Of a stretch of 64,000 bases of DNA, positions 59,652-64,000 are shown one piece after another. The stretch is taken from contig JAECUM010003187.1 in NCBI GenBank assembly GCA_016617855.1, positions 17,062 through 81,061 of the forward strand, given 5' to 3'. The notes under the pieces were generated by a model. It worked only from the letters and a program-made list of their open reading frames with translations, ran no database searches and was not told the origin of the DNA. The translations under genes were made by a program, and so were the position numbers. This DNA is from Megalonaias nervosa (Eukaryota > Mollusca > Bivalvia > Unionida > Unionidae). Numbering within the stretch: the first letter of the stretch is position 1; each line of letters starts with the position of its first letter.

Positions 59652-60435
59652 GTTTCCTTACATATTCCTCCAAATGCAATCAGAAAATGCAATGTTTATG
59701 AACTTTACAGAATCAGATGAATCTACTTTTTATAATATATATTCATAATTTTTTAAATTAAAGAAAACACTTTTGACGCCTCCATAGGTCTCATCCTTTG
59801 TAATTGTTGTACACAATGTACCTGAGAATCTGTCACTCCTTCTTTACTTTACCAGCAATAATTACTGCATCACTGTTATCTCTTGTTTGACCATAATGAA
59901 TGATCAATGAATCCATGTGATCATTACTGAACTGTTGCAAGGCACTATCATTTTCAGGAAAAGTGTCTGACTCAAAGACTGAATGTATTAAAAATGCCAT
60001 GGTTGGGAATTCTATTATATATGTTTCCATGAAATTCCATACATACCATACTGCTTTGGTTAGCAAGTTATTGTCAGTAATGACATTTCAGTTCTATCCC
60101 TCGGAGGTGGCATTTTCTTTCTCACATTAATATACTTTATGCATTCCATCATTAAATTTAGAAGAATTAAATAATTCATACTATAATTAACAAACAAATG
60201 TGGTCAGTTGGTTTATTTTTTTTCAACAGTGGTCCACAACTTTGGAATTCTTCTTTAACATTCAAATTCCTTAAAAAGGACTTTTCTTTTTACGTCTCTC
60301 TTTTTTTGATGTGTCAACAGCATTAACAAGTGAAACATTATTAAATTTACCTGTCTTTTCCTTGGATTCTCATTGTTGTTTGTCTGGTCTTGGCTAATCC
60401 TCTTTCTTCTTGATCTGTTAGAAGTTTCATTGGTC
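30167..60435 (-). CDS. ICE1: ICE1-like gene (little elongation complex subunit 1), C-terminal part, split into at least 13 exons
   Basis: Exons in transcription order: 60435-60351, 58350-58293, 57885-57748, 56523-56399, 52332-52180, 50643-50552, 48840-48809, 46489-46370, 40567-40491, 37928-37808, 35565-35389, 33043-32951, 30378-30167, plus a doubtful one at about 60000-59848. From 57885 to the stop every junction keeps phase and every intron is GT-AG. The product, about 490 residues here, has a basic stretch (RSRRKR), then mainly helical sequence. Segments such as GKAALCRMFTALC, IWPQVF, CGWSANPE, FELEKSIELLCK, SILRLTG and LPDAIITKLEE in this order match my memory of the conserved ICE1 C-terminus. 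ICE1 is the nuclear scaffold of the ELL-containing little elongation complex that supports snRNA transcription. The N-terminal coiled coil and long central part must lie right of the window. Gene identity is from memory of the family; gene reality is strong. Confidence 0.78.
30394..30449. repeat. Compound microsatellite (TA)n(GA)n next to the terminal acceptor
   Basis: About 22 bases of TA and 33 of GA, starting about 15 bases upstream (transcript sense) of the acceptor of the last ICE1-like exon. On the gene's strand it reads (TC)n(TA)n. Confidence 0.98.
30572..30625. repeat. Microsatellite (TA)n
   Basis: About 54 bases of pure TA, in the last ICE1-like intron. Open frames on both strands across it are artefacts. 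Confidence 0.98.
31440..32140. repeat. Tandem array, about 80-bp unit, about 9 copies ('CAGATCTG' repeat)
   Basis: Units carry AGACCCAGATCTG, TATAATGTGATGACAGATC, AGGGTCTA and GTTTGCTTAAAATCATA. The 'GATCT' landmark falls at about 31450, 31531, 31609, 31692, 31770, 31851, 31927, 32006 and 32088. Moderately diverged. It sits in the last ICE1-like intron. Confidence 0.9.
32951..33043 (-). CDS. ICE1: ICE1-like penultimate exon
   Basis: Acceptor TTTCCTTCTAG above 33043; donor GTGAGT at 32950-32945. 93 bases, phase 1 in and 1 out. Peptide core LIVKTNSPKMRDVTQILRNW. Confidence 0.75.
33740..34175 (-). pseudogene. pogo/Tigger-type transposase remnant
   Basis: On the minus strand, broken over several frames, the order of Tigger transposase motifs is visible: SPEDLEKII, then MDEILVYFDL (family NMDE-x-P-x-FD, the first catalytic Asp), KMGVKSV, LTLVLAVSTS..VLPPTIIF (family TVVLA...LPP..IFK), then QEKGCVDKMMLQWIKEFYL. 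Several stops and frameshifts. The N-terminal DNA-binding region and the second half of the DDE domain are missing. It lies in an ICE1-like intron on the same strand. Assigned to the Tc1/mariner-pogo superfamily from motif order. Confidence 0.8.
34228..34440. repeat. Degenerate tandem repeat, 3 copies of about 70-90 bp
   Basis: CCAAAGTTGGCTTCC, then GTTGGCCTGCTTTGTA, at about 34238, 34308 and 34398, each followed by an A-rich stretch. Confidence 0.7.
35389..35565 (-). CDS. ICE1: ICE1-like exon (SIELLCKTQGW block)
   Basis: Acceptor TTTATTTCAG above 35565; donor GTAAGA at 35388-35383. 177 bases, phase 1 in and 1 out. Contains FELEKSIELLCK, GWVFIKDEF and YVCSILRLT, the best block for family recognition together with the terminal exon. 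Confidence 0.85.
36123..36330. repeat. 120-bp tandem duplication, 2 copies
   Basis: GAATGACCACATTACAA... and GAATGACTACATTGCAA... 120 bases apart, with GGAGATAAACAC and AATCCTTTGTAA shared. Confidence 0.7.
36949..37019. repeat. Microsatellite (TA)n
   Basis: About 70 bases of TA with one CA interruption. Confidence 0.98.
37600..37725. repeat. Isolated units of the 80-bp 'CAGATCTG' repeat
   Basis: AGCTAGGTCTGTGTAGTTTG, then GACACTGATCTGCCAGGGC and GGCAGATTAGGATCTATTAC, diverged relatives of the 31.4-kb array. Confidence 0.55.
37808..37928 (-). CDS. ICE1: ICE1-like exon (CGWSANPE block)
   Basis: Acceptor TTTTTTCAG above 37928; donor GTTAGT (37807-37802), weaker than the others. 121 bases, phase 0 in and 1 out. 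Peptide begins IIVCMQKLCGWSANPETAQK. Confidence 0.8.
38976..39481. repeat. 47-bp minisatellite, about 11 copies, in an ICE1-like intron
   Basis: Unit GAATGGAAATGTGTAACTTA plus CAGAGGTCATTAGCTTATTTATGTC on the + strand. One unit has a 14-base insertion near 39325. On the gene's strand most units contain GTAAGT. Confidence 0.95.
40050..40215 (-). mobile_element. tRNA-derived SINE, strongly diverged
   Basis: Minus strand: A-box-like CATGGTAGCTCAACTG at the high end, degraded B-box region, then TGTCCTTGTGAAAGGCAC, a word typical of the bodies of this SINE group. Confidence 0.55.
40491..40567 (-). CDS. ICE1: ICE1-like exon (FGMVHVVEFVL block)
   Basis: Acceptor CTTGTTTCAG above 40567; donor GTACCG (40490-40485), non-optimal. 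77 bases, phase 1 in and 0 out. Peptide FGMVHVVEFVLTQSLQSS. Confidence 0.75.
40570..42990. other. Intron, nothing further recognised
   Basis: No exon or named repeat. The 116-codon + strand frame at 41886-42236 has no family signature. Confidence 0.35.
43021..44318. mobile_element. TIR element, long form (about 1.3 kb)
   Basis: Left end GGCATGCCTGTCAACTTTTC; right end GAGAGTTGACAGACATG (inverted). The left inner block (GATTTGGACCTGAAATG, GGGAGGTTTTTATGCAG) and right inner block (AAAATCGGGAGATATTATGA, GATCGGGAGGTAGG) both match the 210-bp element at 62291-62500. The 1.1-kb centre has no transposase frame; it contains a G-run (43211-43229). Confidence 0.7.
45601..45838 (-). mobile_element. tRNA-derived SINE (CAA-tailed family), copy 4
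   Basis: Minus orientation: TTGTTTTGGGGTTTAATGCC at the low end, GGCCATACATTTCATCC and GGAAGCTTTCCCCACATACC in the body, and GAGACTCAAATG plus TTTAGACCAATTGGGGCCCC as complement of the tRNA-like head at the high end. Confidence 0.8.
45985..46053. repeat. 23-bp tandem repeat, 3 copies
   Basis: CTTCATCATAACCTGAACTC plus CAT, three near-identical copies. Confidence 0.95.
46370..46489 (-). CDS. ICE1: ICE1-like exon (IWPQVFLKSK block)
   Basis: Acceptor TACATGTTTCAG above 46489; donor GTAAGC (46369-46364). 120 bases, phase 1 in and 1 out. Contains NVEEVRVMFYNVMIVGYLSW and AIAMIWPQVF. The hydrophobic run is part of a helical repeat block rather than an obvious membrane segment. Confidence 0.85.
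46560..47440. repeat. Degenerate satellite, about 150-bp unit, 5-6 copies
   Basis: 'GGCCATAACTCCT' and 'GATGATGTGGAATGCTGGAAAT' recur at about 46650, 46800, 46950, 47096, 47255 and 47398, with 'GGTCTCATCAGTATAAAGC' between. In the intron upstream of exon 46370. Confidence 0.75.
48809..48840 (-). CDS. ICE1: ICE1-like microexon (32 bp)
   Basis: Acceptor TTGTATTTGCAG above 48840; donor GTATGT (48808-48803). Phase 2 in and 1 out, 10 full codons (RMFTALCMDT). It fits exactly between its neighbours and completes the KAALCRMFTALC motif. Confidence 0.8.
48841..50551. other. Intron, nothing recognised
   Basis: No repeat or exon that I can support; short frames on both strands only. Confidence 0.35.
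50552..50643 (-). CDS. ICE1: ICE1-like exon (LMEALWSHIF block)
   Basis: Acceptor CATTTTGCAG above 50643; donor GTAAGG (50551-50546). 92 bases, phase 0 in and 2 out. Peptide ESKKPILMEALWSHIFIRD, then HAGKAAL. Confidence 0.85.
52180..52332 (-). CDS. ICE1: ICE1-like exon (VLSKLEADLLEDVYRRC block)
   Basis: Acceptor CTTTTTTTGCAG above 52332; donor GTAAGA (52179-52174). 153 bases, 51 codons, phase 0 both ends. Amphipathic helical sequence, EADLLEDVYRRC and EQKILALFRQLF. Confidence 0.85.
52335..56398. other. Intron of about 4 kb
   Basis: No exon recognised. 52850-53230 has loosely repeated words (CTTGCTGACATAA, TTGTTGACATA). 53.3-56.4 kb shows nothing I can name. Confidence 0.35.
56399..56523 (-). 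CDS. ICE1: ICE1-like exon (DSIIKEAIQ block)
   Basis: Acceptor TTTCTTCTACTCAG above 56523; donor GTACTT (56398-56393), weak. 125 bases, phase 1 in and 0 out. Peptide IAANFKMYLSSQQSAEEF and MDMLLDSIIKEAIQ. Confidence 0.8.
56605..56720. repeat. Isolated unit of the 80-bp 'CAGATCTG' repeat
   Basis: GCACAGACCCAGATCTGCAT then TAATGTGCTGAGAGAG and TTTTGTTAGGAGTAACAA, similar to the 31.4-kb array. Confidence 0.55.
56942..56972. repeat. Microsatellite (CATA)n
   Basis: About 7 copies of CATA. Confidence 0.95.
57025..57205 (-). mobile_element. tRNA-derived SINE, diverged
   Basis: Minus strand: A-box-like TGATGTGGTAACTGAGT, B-box-like GGTTGTGGGTTTGATATC, then GTCAGCTGCCTTTATGTGTC and CTTGGGAGCGGCTC, as in the copy at 40.05 kb. 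Confidence 0.65.
57748..57885 (-). CDS. ICE1: ICE1-like exon (DEPIFMDFV block)
   Basis: Acceptor GCTCTTTGCAG above 57885. The frame is open down to a stop near 57716. I place the donor at GTATCT (57747-57742) because it gives the phase (1) needed by the next exon, but it is a poor site. Acidic peptide ETEAEYCECIIFHDEPIFMD. Confidence 0.65.
58293..58350 (-). CDS. ICE1: ICE1-like small exon (58 bp)
   Basis: Acceptor TTTGTTTTCCAG above 58350; donor GTAAAT (58292-58287). Phase 0 in and 1 out; 19 codons, YKEGKSSISDDGTLPQSLI. Confidence 0.7.
58588..58688. repeat. Compound microsatellite (TATG)n(TA)n
   Basis: About 40 bases of TATG and 60 of TA; produces spurious open frames on both strands. Confidence 0.98.
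59594..59648. repeat. Compound microsatellite (TG)n(TA)n
   Basis: Short TG run followed by about 40 bases of TA. Confidence 0.98.
59848..60000 (-). CDS. ICE1: Candidate ICE1-like exon, boundaries unresolved
   Basis: Minus-strand frame with protein-like, acidic and polar sequence (FESDTFPENDSALQQF, NDHMDSLIIHYGQTRDNSD). Two possible donors: G|GTAAAG at 59852 and AAA|GTAAAG at 59847; only the second keeps phase with exon 58350. Possible acceptors leave phase 1, which does not match the phase 0 end of exon 60351. A small exon may be missing or this block may be skipped. Confidence 0.4.
60351..60435 (-). CDS. ICE1: ICE1-like exon with basic, NLS-like stretch
   Basis: Acceptor TATGCTACAG above 60435; donor GTAAAT (60350-60345). 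85 bases, 28 codons, ending phase 0. Peptide TNETSNRSRRKRISQDQTNN, then PRKRQ: two basic clusters that could act as a nuclear localisation signal. A second frame is also open, so the frame choice rests on composition and phase with exon 58350. Confidence 0.6.
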
Positions 60436-60439
60436 CTGT

Positions 60440-61830
60440 AGCATAGCATAAAAACCATAAACATGTCTTTTTTCATTATCTGGATAGCAACATGCAGTAT
60501 CAAATAGGAAATAAAATCTCAAAATGAAAAACAAGCAGCCCAACTGAGCCTGAGATTGCTCACCAGGAAGATATCTACCCAACAACCACATGCATAATTA
60601 GTTGGTCAGGAAATCTGTTAGGATGCTTTCTGCAGTATTGAAAACAATTATTTTAAAGTTTTTCAAGCTTTTATGCATTCATTCAAATATAACAGTGCAT
60701 TTGCATCATATGTCCAATATCGCAAGGCCTCTAAGTCAAAACACTTTTTGTCAATTTTTATAACATTTTGTTATCCCTATAATACGCTGATCAATGATCA
60801 TAAAGACATCCCATGAAAACTATACAAATAAGAAAATACATACAGAAACATGCAGCAAACATAAATTATAAAATGTTTTCTACAGTAACGCGAGAAAGAG
60901 AGAAATAACCTTCATACAAGAAAGCTATTAACATACTGAAAACAAATCCTTGCTACAAAAATTAGGATCCAATACTAAATTTAAGTAAAAAGTTCAATTT
61001 TTCACTGAAATTTTATCCCACTATAAATTTTTAAAAGAAGTATATGTTTATGTTTTATAAATCAATGATATCCAAAGTTTAAAACGACAAGTTTTCAAAA
61101 GAAATTTATATATGCTCTGTACATCTGACAGTAAAATGAATCCAACAATAAAAGCATCATGCTAAGAAAGAACTGAATCCGCAGTAATTAATTTTGATAA
61201 GTATACCCTGAATTCTGTAAACCGAAATAGTCTGGCCATGAAATGCTTAGAATGTTTACTCATTTTTACTTTTCAGAATCTGCTTCTAATTTTTAAAGCT
61301 TCCAGAAAAGGATATCAACACTAAATTGTGACTAATCATTCAAAGTCCAGCATAACAATAATCTTTCACAAAAAATTGTTTTAAATTTGATTGCTAGAAC
61401 CATCCCGACAAGCTTAAAAAGATGGGAATAAAGTTCTGTTGACTATGCTTGCTTTTATTTTTTATGGTTTTATAATGAAAACATTTTCATATGTGCTTAA
61501 AATCACAGATTTGCCTGTCAAAGTTTGAATATCTGTAGGTATTAATTTTCATGGATTAACCTCCACAAATAATTCTAAACAAAGAATAAGAACAAAACTA
61601 TGCCAACAACAAACAGCTTGAATGGTTAAAACAATACTATCACCTGTATGAACACAAATCAAACACCCAGCACTTGCACTTTTTCTATCTGAGTGCTGAA
61701 CATGAAAAGGATGATGCAGCAAACAATGCTAAACCATTTTGGTTATTAAAGCACATGTGTATTATCTCTTACTTAAAACACTGTCCAAAAAGTTGCACCA
61801 TCAGTACTTCCTGACAACCATGGTGCTAAA
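60440..61830. other. Upstream intron, nothing recognised
   Basis: No exon with family similarity; the gene's large central part must be further right. Confidence 0.35.
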
Positions 61831-61835
61831 ACACT

Positions 61836-61930
61836 TGCTTAAGAGTGGTAAAATTCAACTTAGATCCCCCAGTGAGGAAAGTAACATTCCATACAGCACA
61901 TTATTGAGAAAGCTTACAAATATGGTATGA
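61836..61930 (+). pseudogene. psq-type helix-turn-helix fragment (transposon relic?)
   Basis: The + strand peptide HLLKSGKIQLRSPSEE followed by SNIPYSTLLRKLTN resembles the pipsqueak/pogo-type HTH (…G…S.R.A…..IP.STL..R…), found at the N-terminus of Tigger-like transposases and psq transcription factors. Only about 30 codons; no rest of a transposase nearby. Opposite strand to the ICE1-like gene. Confidence 0.4.
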
Positions 61931-62290
61931 TGTCTAGAAATTGCCTTTTATTCCAAAGACATTTTCCAATAATGGACTTTCAGCAACTATTCTTTATTTC
62001 CTATACTGGACTTTCACCAACAATTCATCAGTGTCTGCAATACTCAAACCCTTTTGGCATAGGGGACATAAATCATCCAGTTTAATGGTTAAGAAAGTTG
62101 CTTCCCCTAGGTTCATCTGAAGTACACGTAGAGCATAGTTTTAACCTGAATAGTTTTGCCAAATTTAATAGTTTTTATCATACAACCAAATTTTCTAATC
62201 ATAAAAGGAGCAAAGTAATCAACATAACTGAACAAATGTTGATTGCGACCCTTGGCTGAATTTCTTGATATGGAGTTTAAAGTCAACCTG

Positions 62291-62500
62291 TATACCTGAA
62301 AACTTTTCCTATGTCAAGTAGGGAGATCGAATACAAAAATACGGAGATTGGGACCTAAAATCAGGAGTTTTTTTGCTGAATAATGTAATAATTGGGTTCT
62401 CTGCAAAAATCAGGAGATTTTACGAGATCGGGAGTTAGGCATGGAGTGACCAACAAAATTTGGATATTTTTTCTCCCCCATGAGAGTTGACAGGTATGCC
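62291..62500. mobile_element. TIR element, short form (about 210 bp)
   Basis: Left end GTATACCTGAAAACTTTTCC; right end GAGAGTTGACAGGTATGCC (complement GGCATACCTGTCAACTCTC). Inner blocks (GATTGGGACCTAAAATCAGG; AAAATCAGGAGATTTTACGA; GATCGGGAG) match both ends of the 43-44.3 kb element. Confidence 0.75.
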
Positions 62501-63420
62501 AGTACTATATCTTCAAAGTATTAATTAATCTGGTAATCATGCAGTAATTTTAGCACACAGTGACTTAATTGGTACCTCTATACATTCCATCCATTAACAG
62601 ATAAAACTTTAAGAAATCTTAATGAGAATCTTTAATAAGTTTCTTTTTTTTTAATGGACATAGAGATAAAAGCTACACTGCATGTCATACATATATCTTT
62701 GTAAATTATTTAAACCAGAAGATATGCAAGGGGAAGATGAAAGGTATAAGGGCAGGATGATAGAAAATACTGAATAGAAGAAGAAATAGTTTGCATTAAT
62801 GATTTCAAGAAAGCGTATCAATACAAAGTCATATTTTGTAATTCTAAAAAATAAATATGAGAGTATGCATACACTGTCATTTCATGTACTAAAAATATTT
62901 GCATATGCATATATACACATTTATGTCTACCACATTACATTTGCATAGATGTTCATCCCTGCCCACACGAAATGAATTAAATGTTTACTCTGATAATATC
63001 TCTTTCGCTTCCTTTCTCATATGTGAATCTTTACTAAATTGCTCTTCTTCATATAGGTCACGTGTGTGACGCAGAAATTACTTTGTGGTTAACATGTATA
63101 TTTTTTGCAAATAATGGATACTATATCATAAAATATATTTTCATGCAGAAACTTTATTTATTCTGGATTTTTTGGGGGCTGTAAATTTTCATAAGAAGAT
63201 TATGTTAATGACTGCTTACCAGTCACTGATACTAGTTAATCCTAATTTATAACAACAGAAAAAAAAAGACAGCTTCTCTGACTACTGATTATTACAGGAC
63301 ACCAGTATAATGAGGCTGGCATCGTCCTGCATGTTATGTCTCCTTCATACATTATTTTTAATGTAAATATAGAAACTGTGTTCATGGAACATGCAAGCCC
63401 CATAATAGATCCTGAAATGA
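62501..63420. other. Gene-free stretch
   Basis: Nothing recognised. Confidence 0.35.
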
Positions 63421-63737
63421 ATGTGTGTGATTTGGATTTTTAACGCAGCTTTAAAGATTTTTCAGTCATATCACTAAGATGTCCACAGTGTGACAGTTTT
63501 TAGTGATGTCTAGCCTGAGGCATCATGCCACAGACATGTAGCATCACATCCCAGCCATCACATTATCCTGACACCAGGCCAACCAGTCCTAACACTAACC
63601 TCTTAATGCTGAGCGCCAAGCAAGGCAGCTGCAAGTACCATTTTTAGAAGTCTTTGGTACGACTCAGCCCACGGTTCGAACCTGCGACCTCCAGCATCCA
63701 AGGCAGATGCTCTAACCACTTAGGCCACCAGAGTGGT
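63421..63737 (-). mobile_element. tRNA-derived SINE with ACAC tail, near full length, copy 2
   Basis: Minus orientation of the element at 11.17 kb. The high end has the A-box complement (GCTCTAACCACTTAGGCCACC) shortened here to its core, and the B-box complement GGTTCGAACC. The body has GCAAGGCAGCTGCAAG, CAGGCCAACCAGTCCTAACA and GACATCACTAAAA-like words. The tail complement GTGTGTGATTT is at the low end. Confidence 0.85.
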
Positions 63738-63901
63738 GATCATGAAATGACCTAATGTAAACTTATACTATGTGTTATGGCCAGCCATAGTGACTGATGG
63801 ACAAAGAATTCTATATTTTTTACCACTGTCAAGGTAGGACATAATGATCATTGTGAATGAAAAATGGTCTGTTTTGCATTCCAGTTCAAGTTCCTATGCT
63901 T

Positions 63902-64000
63902 GTGTTGTTGTTGTTGTTGTTGTAGGGCTTAACACCATTTTTCAGCACACGATAGGCTATACATGGCAGCCAGTATTAATGGTGGAGGAAGAAACCGGGA
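63902..64000 (-). mobile_element. tRNA-derived SINE (CAA-tailed family), copy 5, cut by window edge
   Basis: Tail complement TTGTTGTTGTTGTTGTTG, then GGGCTTAACACCATTTTTCA and GATAGGCTATACATGG. The rest lies beyond 64000. It looks close to copy 1 in sequence, so this pair may be young. Confidence 0.85.

Overview
The window is eukaryotic, AT-rich nuclear DNA, most likely from a mollusc. Small coding exons with GT-AG introns sit far apart in a mass of dispersed and tandem repeats. The mollusc call rests on the look of the tRNA-derived SINEs and the degenerate satellites, so it is an inference. Two host genes can be supported, and they converge.

Left end, 1-4155 (+). Positions 1-3671 are the 3' part of a decayed Ty3/gypsy-type LTR retrotransposon. 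Its domains run integrase, reverse transcriptase, RNase H, polypurine tract, 3' LTR, so integrase lies upstream of RT as in the Gmr1-type group. A tRNA-derived SINE is inserted in the RT region and is flanked by a 10-bp target duplication. At 4046-4155 lies the last coding exon of a SPRY-domain protein that I read as the F-box/SPRY protein FBXO45 (Fsn/FSN-1). The retroelement would then lie in the last intron of that gene, in sense orientation.

Middle, about 4.2-30.2 kb. I see no convincing gene. The stretch holds degenerate tandem arrays (145-bp units at 6.3-9.0 kb, 23-bp at 7.2 kb, 130-142-bp units with an embedded 25-bp minisatellite at 16.3-17.6 kb, about 155-bp at 28.1-28.8 kb). It also holds several tRNA-derived SINEs, a pair of Harbinger-like MITEs with TAA/TTA target duplications, and two hairpin elements.

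Right half, 30.2-60.4 kb (-). Thirteen exons on the minus strand are recognisable by open frame, splice sites and matching phase. In the stretch from 57.9 to 30.2 kb all ten junctions agree in phase. Together they encode roughly 490 residues that end in a stop at 30167. The C-terminal part resembles the conserved C-terminus of ICE1 (KIAA0947), the scaffold of the little elongation complex for snRNA transcription. The N-terminal part lies beyond the right edge. The introns contain a pogo/Tigger transposase remnant, an 80-bp repeat array, a 47-bp minisatellite whose units carry a perfect 5' splice-site hexamer on the gene's strand, a 150-bp satellite, a TIR element and AT/GA microsatellites. One microsatellite lies directly upstream of the terminal acceptor.

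Right end, 60.4-64 kb. This holds a short TIR element related to the longer one at 43-44.3 kb, a psq-like helix-turn-helix fragment, and two SINEs, the second cut by the window edge. I found no CRISPR array, rRNA or functional tRNA, and no undescribed biological system that I can prove. The least ordinary items are the integrase-first retroelement, the minisatellite born inside a larger repeat, and the short/long TIR element pair.
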